A stretch of DNA of 64,000 bases from Tersicoccus sp. Bi-70 (GTDB taxonomy: Bacteria; Actinomycetota; Actinomycetes; Actinomycetales; Micrococcaceae): the NCBI RefSeq assembly GCF_001968825.1, contig NZ_MIEU01000012.1:124001-188000 (forward strand), read 5' to 3'. Each line of letters starts with the position of its first letter. Within the stretch, counting starts at the first letter, position 1. Under the pieces are notes generated by a model. That model did not search any database. It was not told the origin of the DNA and saw only the letters and a program-made list of their open reading frames with translations. A program made the translations under genes and the position numbers. Below, piece after piece: positions 27,900-35,571 of this stretch.

Positions 27900-28805
27900 T
27901 CAGGCTCCTTCCAGGCGGCTGGCCGCGTTGGCGCCGCCGCCGAGCCGGTTGAGCGCCAGGGAGACGGTCAGGCCGACGACGACGAGCAGGACGCCGACGA
28001 CGCTCGCGCCGCCCATGTCGTAGGACCGGAAGCCGCGCAGGTACATGTCCAGCGGCAGGATCCGCGTCGCGTCGCCCGGTCCCCCGCCCGTCATGACGAA
28101 GATCAGGTCGAAGTAGGTCAGGGAGCCGACGATCATCAAGGTGGATGAGGTGATGATCGTGTTCCGCACCTGCGGCAGCGTGATGTGGAGGAACGACGCG
28201 ACCCGTCCGGCCCCGTCGATCCGCGCCGCCTCGTACATCTGCACGGGGATCTGCCGGACGGCGCCCTGGTAGAGCAGCGAGTGGAACGGGATGAAGGACC
28301 AGGAGACGACGAAGAGCAGGGTCGGCATCGCCAGGGAGGGGTTGCCCAGCCAGTCCTGGTTCAGCCAGTCGGCGCCGAAGGCCCGGCCCAGCCCGAAGTT
28401 CGGGTCGAGCAGCGCCTTGTAAGCGATGCCGATCGCGGCCGCGGAGAAGAGCAGCGGCAGGAAGTACAGCACCGAGAGCACCGCCCGGTACCGCTGCTGG
28501 CCGGCCATGAAGACGCCGAGCAGCAGGCTCACCGGGAACTGGACGAGCCAGCTGGCCGCCGTCAGCACGAGCGTGAGGCCGAACGCGCGCTGCGTGGTCG
28601 GATCGGTGAGGATCCTGCCCCAGTTGTCGGGGCCGATCCAGGCCGGCGTGCCGAGGCCGTCCCACGACATGAAGGACAGGACCACCACCCCGACCAGCGG
28701 GATCAGCGCGAAGACGGCGAAGAACGCGAGCGCCGGCGCCGCCAGCCAGGCCGAGGGGCCGGTGCGCGCACGCTCACGCGCACCGGCTCGTCGTGCTGGA
28801 CTCAC
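27900..28805 (-). CDS. Sugar ABC transporter permease, MalF-type
   Basis: 301 residues with about six membrane helices after an Arg-rich N-terminus (SPARRAGARERARTG). The EAA loop is YEAARIDGAGRVASFLHITLP. The conserved PhenylAla/Asp-rich end GGGPGDATRILPLDMYLRGF is typical of CUT1 MalF-like subunits. GTG 28803-28805 overlaps the stop of the binding-protein gene by 4 bases. With the MalG-type partner it forms the oligosaccharide channel. Confidence 0.91.
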   Translation of the reverse strand: MSPARRAGARERARTGPSAWLAAPALAFFAVFALIPLVGVVVLSFMSWDGLGTPAWIGPDNWGRILTDPTTQRAFGLTLVLTAASWLVQFPVSLLLGVFMAGQQRYRAVLSVLYFLPLLFSAAAIGIAYKALLDPNFGLGRAFGADWLNQDWLGNPSLAMPTLLFVVSWSFIPFHSLLYQGAVRQIPVQMYEAARIDGAGRVASFLHITLPQVRNTIITSSTLMIVGSLTYFDLIFVMTGGGPGDATRILPLDMYLRGFRSYDMGGASVVGVLLVVVGLTVSLALNRLGGGANAASRLEGA

Positions 28806-30112
28806 TTGGCCGCCTTCATGGCGTCCGCGAACTGCTGCGGCGTCGCCTGGCCCAGGAACAGCTTGCCGAGGTTCGTCAGCAGCGTCTGGGACTGGCCCGA
28901 CGTGAGTGCCTGGTCCCAGGAGAGCTCGAAGTTGGGCGCGTTCTTGACCATGCCGTAGGCGAAGGTCAGGAAGTCCTTCTGGTCCGAGGCGGCCAGCTTG
29001 CTCTCGGCGTCCTTCGTGACGGGCACGTTGCCGCCGTCGATCAGCGACTTGACGTAGGTGTCGTCGAACAGCCCCTCGTTCAGGTACTGCGTCGCCGCCT
29101 TCTTCTGGGCGTCGGACGCCGTCGCGGAGATCGACCAGAAGTTGGCCGGGTTGCCGACGATGTTCTTCGCGTCGCCCTTGCCGCCGGCCACGGACGGGAA
29201 GGTCGCGTAGCCGAGCTTGCCGTTCTTGACGAAGTCCGGGGCGTCGGTCAGGAAGCTGGCGTAGACCCACGCGCCCTGCAGCAGCATGCCCGCCTGGTTC
29301 TGGTGGATGAGGGCGACGTCGGCCCCCGAGTCGGCGGTGACCGAGCCGTAGCGGTCACCGAACGCGCCCGCCTTGACCAGCTGGGAGATCATGTCGAGCG
29401 CCTTGAGCATCGCCGGGTCGCTCCACGCGGACGAGTCGCCGGCCTTGATCTTCGCGAACAGCTCCGGGCCGCCCACGCGGTCCGCGAGGTACTCGATCCA
29501 CATCAGTTCGGGCCACACGCTCTGACCGGCCAGGGCGATCGGCGTCTTCACGCCGGCCGCCTTGAGCTTGGCGACGGCGTCGAGCAGCTCGTCGAACGTG
29601 GCCGGCGCCTTGGTCACGCCGGCCTTGTCCATCAGGTCCTTGTTCGAGAACAGCACCACCGGCTGGGCGTTGTTGTTGGGGACCGCGTACACCTTGCCGT
29701 CGACCTTGCCGGACTCGAGCACCGAGGGCAGCAGCCGGGACTGGAGGTCCTTCGTCGAGTCGGTCAGATCGACGACCTTCTTGTTCTGCACGTACTCCTT
29801 GAGCGTGCCGCCGGTCCAGTTGTAGATCAGGGTCGGGGCGTTGCCGGAGCCGACCGCGGTGCGGATCTTCTCCTTGTACGCGTCGTTGGCGAAGAACTCC
29901 GAGGAGATCTTCGTGTCACCGTGGGCGCCGTTCCACTCGTCGAACGAGTCGTGGAACGCCTGCTCGGCTCCGCCGGTCAGCGCCCAGGCGGAGAATCCCG
30001 AGCCGCCGGCCGCGCCGTCCGCCCCACCGGGCTTCGCTCCCCCGCCGCAGGCGGTGAGCGTCAGCGCCGAGGCGACCGCGACCGCCACCATGCCCGTCCG
30101 TAGTGCTCGCAT
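28802..30112 (-). CDS. Sugar-binding lipoprotein of an ABC importer (extracellular solute-binding family 1)
   Basis: 436 residues. The lipoprotein signal ends TLTACGGG (Cys22). The mature protein shows NWTGGTLKEYV, VYAVPNNNAQPVVLFSNKDL, PATFDELLDAVAKLKAAGV and LLQGAWVYASF, typical of CUT1 oligosaccharide-binding proteins. ATG 30110-30112 has GAGGGTGG upstream. It is the first gene of a leftward operon (binding protein, two permeases, GH3 enzyme, perhaps galM). Control is by the LacI protein encoded divergently, through the palindrome at 30129-30142. Xylo- or cello-oligosaccharide is the probable ligand. Confidence 0.93.
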   Translation of the reverse strand: MRALRTGMVAVAVASALTLTACGGGAKPGGADGAAGGSGFSAWALTGGAEQAFHDSFDEWNGAHGDTKISSEFFANDAYKEKIRTAVGSGNAPTLIYNWTGGTLKEYVQNKKVVDLTDSTKDLQSRLLPSVLESGKVDGKVYAVPNNNAQPVVLFSNKDLMDKAGVTKAPATFDELLDAVAKLKAAGVKTPIALAGQSVWPELMWIEYLADRVGGPELFAKIKAGDSSAWSDPAMLKALDMISQLVKAGAFGDRYGSVTADSGADVALIHQNQAGMLLQGAWVYASFLTDAPDFVKNGKLGYATFPSVAGGKGDAKNIVGNPANFWSISATASDAQKKAATQYLNEGLFDDTYVKSLIDGGNVPVTKDAESKLAASDQKDFLTFAYGMVKNAPNFELSWDQALTSGQSQTLLTNLGKLFLGQATPQQFADAMKAAK

Positions 30113-30128
30113 GGCCACCCTCTTTTCT

Positions 30129-30142
30129 GCGCAACGTTGCGC
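30129..30142 (-). promoter_or_regulatory. LacI-type operator in the importer promoter region
   Basis: GCGCAACGTTGCGC is a perfect 14-bp palindrome with the central CG typical of LacI-family sites. It lies 17 bases upstream of the binding-protein ATG and just downstream of its probable start site. Confidence 0.8.
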
Positions 30143-30162
30143 TGTTGTTTCCGTCACATCAC

Positions 30163-30192
30163 ACGCTAGAGCAGTCCACTGCCGCCCGACAA
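30163..30192 (-). promoter_or_regulatory. Probable promoter of the oligosaccharide importer operon
   Basis: On the minus strand TTGTCG (30187-30192) and TAGCGT (30163-30168) are 18 bases apart. The expected start near 30156 puts the operator 30129-30142 at about +14 to +27. Confidence 0.6.
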
Positions 30193-30251
30193 GAGGCTGC
30201 GGACCACTTTTTTCTGCGGAACAACAAATTGGGCAGGTGCGGCGGAATGGA

Positions 30252-30263
30252 CGAAACGTTTCG
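30252..30263 (+). promoter_or_regulatory. Second LacI-type operator, in front of the lacI-like gene
   Basis: CGAAACGTTTCG is a perfect 12-bp palindrome with central CG. It ends 8 bases before the probable -10 box TACCGT (30272-30277) of the regulator gene, so it suggests autoregulation. It shares the core AACGTT with the importer operator. Confidence 0.75.
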
Positions 30264-30283
30264 CGGTGTCCTACCGTGTCCCC

Positions 30284-31300
30284 ATGGAACGGGTGGGTCT
30301 CGGGGACGTGGCACGAGTCGCGGGGGTGTCGAAGGGCACGGCGTCGAAGGTGTTCAACAGCCGGCACGGCATCTCGACGCAGACCGCGGCGCGGGTCCGC
30401 GCCGCCGCGCAGGAGCTGGGGTACGTCGCCACGGAGCGGGTCCGGCCCGAGGGCCCGCCGACGGTGTGGGTCGCCTTCGACACGCTCGCCAACCACTACG
30501 CCGCGACGGTGCTCGACGGGCTGCTCGCCGAGGTGCACGCGCTCGGTGCCGTCGCCGTGATCGCCCGCTGGGGAGACGCCCGCGGTCCGGGGCCCCGGCC
30601 GGCCACCCCGGAGTGGATGGAGTACGGGCACGCTCACGGTGCCGATGCCTTCCTGCTGATCACGACCCCGGCCGACGACGCGCACGCCCGTGCCGCCCAC
30701 CGCCTCGGCACTCCGCTGGTGGTCATGGATCCCTCCACGTCGATGCCCGCCGGCGTCCTGTCCGTCGGTGCCACCAACTGGCGCGGCGGCATGCAGGCGA
30801 CCGAGCACCTGATCGGTCTCGGACACCGCCGGATCGCCTTCCTCGGCGCCCCGGTCTCCTCGACGCCCGGCGAGGAGCGCCGCGCCGGCTACATCGCCGC
30901 GCTCGCGGCGGCCGGCCTGCCGGTCGACGAGCGGCTCGTCGTGCCCGGCGCGTTCCGGTTCGAGGACGGGCTGGCGGCCACGGATCTGCTGGCCGCGCCC
31001 GAGCCGCCCACCGCGGTGTTCGCCGCGTCCGACGCCGTCGCCCTCGGCGTGCTCGAGGCGGCCCGCCGCACGGGTCGCCGCGTCCCCGAGGACCTCTCCG
31101 TGATCGGATTCGACGACTCCTACGCTGCGTCCAGCGCCTCTCCCCCGCTCACCACCGTCAACCAGCCCCTCGCCGAGATGGGCCACGTCGCCGTGCGCGC
31201 CGCGCTCGCGGGAGTGCGTGGGGAGGCGGCCACCTCGGCGCCCGTGCAGCTGGGCACCCGGCTCGTCGTGCGCGGCTCGACGGCCGCCCCCGCCGGCTGA
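30284..31300 (+). CDS. LacI-family transcriptional regulator of the sugar importer operon
   Basis: 338 residues. The N-terminal HTH is GLGDVARVAGVSKGTASKV, then the hinge and a periplasmic-binding-protein-like sensor domain (VWVAFDTLANHYAATVLDGL; LGHRRIAFLGAPVSSTPGEE; FAASDAVALGVLEAA; DLSVIGFDDSYAASSASPPL). ATG 30284 is preceded at 6 bases by TACCGT, so a leaderless mRNA is likely. A longer frame from GTG 30266 has no support. It is divergent from the importer operon and flanked by two operators. The inducer is presumably the imported di- or oligosaccharide. Confidence 0.93.
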   Translation: MERVGLGDVARVAGVSKGTASKVFNSRHGISTQTAARVRAAAQELGYVATERVRPEGPPTVWVAFDTLANHYAATVLDGLLAEVHALGAVAVIARWGDARGPGPRPATPEWMEYGHAHGADAFLLITTPADDAHARAAHRLGTPLVVMDPSTSMPAGVLSVGATNWRGGMQATEHLIGLGHRRIAFLGAPVSSTPGEERRAGYIAALAAAGLPVDERLVVPGAFRFEDGLAATDLLAAPEPPTAVFAASDAVALGVLEAARRTGRRVPEDLSVIGFDDSYAASSASPPLTTVNQPLAEMGHVAVRAALAGVRGEAATSAPVQLGTRLVVRGSTAAPAG

Positions 31301-31371
31301 TTCCTTCACAGCCCGGCTGGGCCGGCCCGTCGGCCGGGGCCCGACGGCCCGGCCGATAGGCTGGCACCACC

Positions 31372-33975
31372 ATGCTGTTGACCGAGTACGCCGCCGCCCA
31401 CGGGCTCACCCCCGCCCCGCTCCGACCGATCGGTCAGGCCGACCAGCCGGCCGCCGACGTGCCGTCCCCCGAGCAGGTGTACGACGCGTTCACGGGCTGG
31501 TGCAGCGGCCGCGGCATCGAGCTGTACCCGGCGCAGGACGAAGCCGTCCTCGAGCTCGTCTCCGGCTCCCATGTCATCCTCGCCACCCCCACCGGCAGCG
31601 GGAAGTCCCTCGTCGCCGTCGCGGCCCACTTCGACGCCATGATGCGGGGCCGGCGCAGCTACTACACCGCGCCGATCAAGGCCCTCGTCTCGGAGAAGTT
31701 CTTCGACCTGTGCGCCGTGTTCGGCCCCCGCAACGTCGGCATGGTCACCGGCGACTCGGCCGTCAATCCCGACGCCCCGATCGTGTGCTGCACCGCGGAG
31801 ATCCTCGCCAACCTCGTGCTGCGGGCGGGCCGGCACGCCGACGTCGAGACCGTGATCATGGACGAGTTCCACTTCTACGCGGACCCGCAGCGCGGCTGGG
31901 CGTGGCAGGTGCCGCTGCTCGAGGCGCCGCAGAGCCGGTTCCTGCTGATGTCCGCGACGCTCGGCGACGTCACCCGCTTCGCTGACGGACTGACGGAACT
32001 GAACGGCAAGCCCACCGCGGTGATCGCCAACGCCGAGCGGCCGGTCCCGCTGTCCTTCGAGTACGCGATGACGCCGGTGCACGAGACGGTCGAGGAACTG
32101 CTCACCACCCACCGGGCGCCCGTGTACATCGTGCACTTCAGCCAGGCCGACGCCGTCGAGCGCGCGCAGGCCCTGATCAGCCTCAACCCCGCGAACCGGG
32201 ACGCCCGGGACGCGATCGCCGAGGCCATCGCCGGATTCCGCTTCGCCGCCGGGTTCGGCCGCACCCTGTCCCGGCTGCTGCGGCACGGAGTGGGCGTGCA
32301 CCACGCGGGCATGCTGCCGAAGTACCGCCGCCTCGTCGAACAGCTCGCGCAGGCGGGGCTGCTGACGGTCATCTGCGGCACCGACACCCTCGGCGTCGGC
32401 ATCAACGTGCCGATCCGCACGGTGCTGATCACGGCGCTGAGCAAGTACGACGGCACCCGCACCCGGGTGCTCACCGCCCGCGAGTTCCACCAGATCGCCG
32501 GGCGGGCCGGCCGCGCCGGGTACGACACCGCGGGCACCGTCATCGTGCAGGCCCCCGAGCACGTGATCGAGAACGAGAAGGCGCTGCAGAAGGCGCGGGA
32601 CAAGTTCGGCGACGACGCGAAGAAGCTGCGGCAGATGAACCGGAGGAAGCCGCCCACCGGCTTCGTCTCGTGGGGCGAGCCGACGTTCCGCCGGCTGGTC
32701 GAGGCCCCGCCCGAGCCGCTCGTCTCCAGCTTCACCGTCTCCCACGCGATGGCCCTGAACGTGCTCGAGCGGGACGAGGACCAGGTCACCGCGATGCGCC
32801 GGCTGATCGAGGAGAGCCACGAGCCCCGGCAGCGCCAGCTCGTGCTGCTGCGCCGCGCGCTCGGCATCCTGCGGGAACTGCTCGCCGGCGGCGTCGTCGA
32901 ACGGGTCCCCGACCCGTCACCCGGCGGGCGCGTGCTGGCCCTGCAGGTCGACCTGCAGCCGGACTTCGCGCTGAACCAGCCGCTGTCCGGGTTCGCCCTC
33001 GCGGCCCTGTCGATCCTCGACCCCGACGAACCGGCCTACGCGCTCGACGCCGTGTCCGTGATCGAGGCGACGCTGGAGCCGCCGCGGCAGGTGGTCGCCG
33101 CCCAGGCGAACCGGGCCCGCACCGAGGCGGTCGCGGCGATGAAGGCCGACGGGGTGGAGTACGAGGTGCGGATGGCCCGGCTGGAGACCATCGCCCACCC
33201 GCAGCCGCTCGCCGAGCTGCTCGAGGACGCCTTCGAGACGTACCGCCGTGGCGCCCCGTGGCTCAACGACTTCGCCCTCACCCCCAAGTCGATCGTCCGC
33301 GACATGTACGAGCGGGCGATGGGTTTCACCGAGTTCACGGCGTACTACGGCCTGGCCCGCAGTGAGGGCGTGCTGCTGCGCTACCTCGCCGACGCGTTCC
33401 GCGCCCTGCGCCAGACCATCCCCGCCGAGGCGCGGCGCGAGGATCTCGGCGACCTGGCGGCCTGGCTCGGCGAGCTCGTCCGGCAGGTCGATTCCTCCCT
33501 GCTCGACGAGTGGGAGCAGCTGCTCGACCCCGAGCACGTCGACGAGGCCGTGCGGGAGCACGAGCGGCCCGGCGTCGAGGTCGCGCAGCCGGCCACCCCG
33601 GTGACCGCGAACGCCCGCGCGTTCCGGGTGATGGTCCGCAACGCGCTGTTCCGCCGGGTGGAGCTGTTCGCCGCGGAGCGCGAGGAGGAGCTCGGTGAGC
33701 TGGACGGCGAGGCCGGCTGGGACGCGGACCGCTGGGGTGCCGTCATGGACGACTACTTCGACGAGCACGAGCAGCTGGGCACCGGGCCGCAGGCCCGCGG
33801 CCCCCAGCTGCTGCTCATCGACCAGGCCCCGGGCCGGTGGCGGGTCCGGCAGATCTTCGACGATCCCGCCGGCCACCACGACTGGGGCATCAGCGCCGAC
33901 GTGGACCTGGCCGCCTCCGACGAGGCCGGGGCGGCTGTCGTCACGGTCACGGACGCGGGCCGCCTCGGCGGCTGA
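31372..33975 (+). CDS. Ski2-like DExH-box helicase with DUF3516
   Basis: 867 residues. Helicase motifs: ATPTGSGKS (71-79), motif II DEFH (164-167), SAT (194-196), VGVHHAGM, TDTLGVGINVP and motif VI QIAGRAGRAGYD. The C-terminal half (from about residue 500) is the actinobacterial DUF3516 extension, helical, with GAPWLNDFALTPKSIVRDMYE. Such proteins resemble Mtr4/HelY helicases, but the substrate (RNA or DNA) and partner are not known. A -10 box TAGGCT (31357-31362) lies 9 bases before the ATG, giving a leader of only a few bases. It ends convergently with terC. Confidence 0.9.
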   Translation: MLLTEYAAAHGLTPAPLRPIGQADQPAADVPSPEQVYDAFTGWCSGRGIELYPAQDEAVLELVSGSHVILATPTGSGKSLVAVAAHFDAMMRGRRSYYTAPIKALVSEKFFDLCAVFGPRNVGMVTGDSAVNPDAPIVCCTAEILANLVLRAGRHADVETVIMDEFHFYADPQRGWAWQVPLLEAPQSRFLLMSATLGDVTRFADGLTELNGKPTAVIANAERPVPLSFEYAMTPVHETVEELLTTHRAPVYIVHFSQADAVERAQALISLNPANRDARDAIAEAIAGFRFAAGFGRTLSRLLRHGVGVHHAGMLPKYRRLVEQLAQAGLLTVICGTDTLGVGINVPIRTVLITALSKYDGTRTRVLTAREFHQIAGRAGRAGYDTAGTVIVQAPEHVIENEKALQKARDKFGDDAKKLRQMNRRKPPTGFVSWGEPTFRRLVEAPPEPLVSSFTVSHAMALNVLERDEDQVTAMRRLIEESHEPRQRQLVLLRRALGILRELLAGGVVERVPDPSPGGRVLALQVDLQPDFALNQPLSGFALAALSILDPDEPAYALDAVSVIEATLEPPRQVVAAQANRARTEAVAAMKADGVEYEVRMARLETIAHPQPLAELLEDAFETYRRGAPWLNDFALTPKSIVRDMYERAMGFTEFTAYYGLARSEGVLLRYLADAFRALRQTIPAEARREDLGDLAAWLGELVRQVDSSLLDEWEQLLDPEHVDEAVREHERPGVEVAQPATPVTANARAFRVMVRNALFRRVELFAAEREEELGELDGEAGWDADRWGAVMDDYFDEHEQLGTGPQARGPQLLLIDQAPGRWRVRQIFDDPAGHHDWGISADVDLAASDEAGAAVVTVTDAGRLGG

Positions 33976-34004
33976 CCCGCCGGCTCGTCGCCGTCCGCCG
34001 GCTC

Positions 34005-34058
34005 GTCGATGGGTGGTCCGTCGGGGCCGGATTCGGCCTGGATGGTCCACCCGTCGAC
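34005..34058. terminator. Nested bidirectional hairpin between helicase and terC genes
   Basis: GTCGATGGGTGG (34005-34016) pairs with CCACCCGTCGAC (34047-34058) with a single T-G wobble. Inside it GGCCG (34025-34029) pairs with CGGCC (34034-34038) around a GATT loop. It lies between convergent genes. No T-run. Confidence 0.55.
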
Positions 34059-34070
34059 GAACGGGCTGGG

Positions 34071-35336
34071 TCAGCCGTGCTCCGGCCTGCTCACCGCGTC
34101 GGCCTCGCCCGGCGCCGCCGCCTCCGGTGCCGGGGCGGTCCCGGTGCGCTGGAACTCGTGGTGCCTGCCGCGGGCGCGGTCGAGCAGGTCGTGGAAGTGC
34201 TCCTCGGACGTGACGAGCTCATCCCGGTACCGCGGCGAGATGGACGCCATCTTCTCCCGCAGCCGAGCCCCCTTCGCGGCCAGCTTCTCGCGCTCGGCGG
34301 CCGGGGTGTCCTGCGGCAGCTCGACGTACTGCTGGGCGGCCGTCTGCGCACCGCTGATGATGCGCAGAGCCCGGCCCTTCGGGCTGTACAGCGACGCGAG
34401 CACGGTGATGACCAGCACGCCGACGATGACCGTGAGGGAGAGCCCGGTGCTGACCTCGACGACCTTGACGTGCTCGCCGTCGTTGATGAACGGCAGGTTG
34501 TTCTCGTGCAGGGCGTGCAGCACGAGCTTGACGCCGATGAACGCGAGGATCAGTGCCAGGCCCCAGGAGAGGTAGATGAGCCGGTCCAGCAGCCCGTCGA
34601 TGAGGAAGTACAGCTGGCGCAGGCCGAGCAGGGAGAACGCGACGGCGGTGAACACCAGGTAGGTCTGCTGGGTCAGGCCGAAGATCGCGGGGATCGAGTC
34701 GAGGGCGAAGAGGATGTCGGTGCCGCCGATGGCCACCATGACGAGCAGCATCGGCGTCATCATGCGCTTGCCGTTCGCCCACGTGAACAGCTTGTCGCCG
34801 TCGTAGTAGTCGGTGGTGTGCATGAAGCGCTTCGCCAGGCGGGTGACGACGTTGTCCCCCTCGTCCTTGTGCCCCCCGGACACCTCGCCCTTGATCAGCG
34901 AGCCGGCCGTCAGCAGCAGGATCAGGCCGAACAGGTAGAAGACCCAGGCGAACTGGTTGATCAGGCCGGCGCCGACGAAGATGAGGGCGGTGCGGGCGAT
35001 CAGGGCGAACGTGATGCCGAACAGCAGCACCTTCTGCTGGTCCTCGCGCGGCACCTTGAACGAGCCGATGATGATCAGGAACACGAAGAGGTTGTCGACC
35101 GAGAGCGCCTTCTCGGTGATGTACCCGGCGTAGTACTCGCCGGCGTAGCCGCCGCCCCACTGGATCAGCACGAACAGGCCGAAGATCAGGGCGATGCCCA
35201 CGTAGATCGACGACCAGATCGCCGCTTCGCGCAGGGTGGGTTCGTGGGCCTTGCGGACGTGGAACACATAGTCGAAGGCGAGCATGCCCAGGATGACGAC
35301 GATGGTCACGATCCAGACGACGGGCGAGACTTCCAT
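34071..35336 (-). CDS. TerC-family membrane protein (metal exporter), copy 1
   Basis: 421 residues with about eight membrane helices. TerC marks: SVDNLFVFLIII, GGTDILFALDSIPAIFGLT with acidic residues in the membrane, LRQLYFLIDGLLDRLIYLSWGLA, and GVKLVLHALHENNLPFIN. The last 100 residues are a charged cytoplasmic tail. TerC/Alx proteins export Mn2+ or help load it onto secreted enzymes. ATG 35334-35336 has GAGAGGGAG upstream. A yybP-ykoY riboswitch precedes it (35405-35535), so expression should rise with Mn2+. A possible expression-platform hairpin (GGGGACGGG/CCCGCCCC) lies at 35357-35377. Confidence 0.92.
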   Translation of the reverse strand: MEVSPVVWIVTIVVILGMLAFDYVFHVRKAHEPTLREAAIWSSIYVGIALIFGLFVLIQWGGGYAGEYYAGYITEKALSVDNLFVFLIIIGSFKVPREDQQKVLLFGITFALIARTALIFVGAGLINQFAWVFYLFGLILLLTAGSLIKGEVSGGHKDEGDNVVTRLAKRFMHTTDYYDGDKLFTWANGKRMMTPMLLVMVAIGGTDILFALDSIPAIFGLTQQTYLVFTAVAFSLLGLRQLYFLIDGLLDRLIYLSWGLALILAFIGVKLVLHALHENNLPFINDGEHVKVVEVSTGLSLTVIVGVLVITVLASLYSPKGRALRIISGAQTAAQQYVELPQDTPAAEREKLAAKGARLREKMASISPRYRDELVTSEEHFHDLLDRARGRHHEFQRTGTAPAPEAAAPGEADAVSRPEHG

Positions 35337-35404
35337 GACACTCCCTCTCGGGGAACGGGGACGGGACAACCCGCCCCGGAGCACACCGAGGTGCCACCGG
35401 AACG

Positions 35405-35535
35405 GTGCCGCAAGTCTCTCCACCGCCCACGGCACGGCCGGATCCGCGGATCCGGGGCTCTGTGGCTGGTCGCTGCGTCCGGCCGGTTGCCCGGCGTGCT
35501 GACGTCCGCAGCGCGAAAGGATACTCCCCTACGTC
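35405..35535 (-). ncRNA. yybP-ykoY (manganese) riboswitch in front of terC copy 1
   Basis: Read on the minus strand, the hallmark GGGGAGTATCC (near 35518-35530) is followed by GTCAGCACGCC (35493-35503) and GGAGAGACTTGCGGC (35407-35421), the conserved blocks of this RNA class. The same three blocks recur in front of the second terC gene. A -10 box TAGGCT (35543-35548) lies just upstream. Boundaries are approximate. The class is known to sense Mn2+. Confidence 0.85.
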
Positions 35536-35571
35536 GATCTCGAGCCTAGCAGAGCCCGCCGGCCGTCCCTC

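Noticed and set aside
30143-30230. Possible ROK/XylR operator upstream of the importer (TGTTGTTTCC and GGAACAACAAA)
   Set aside because: The half sites resemble the xylA operator arms but are about 75 bases apart and do not form a proper dyad.
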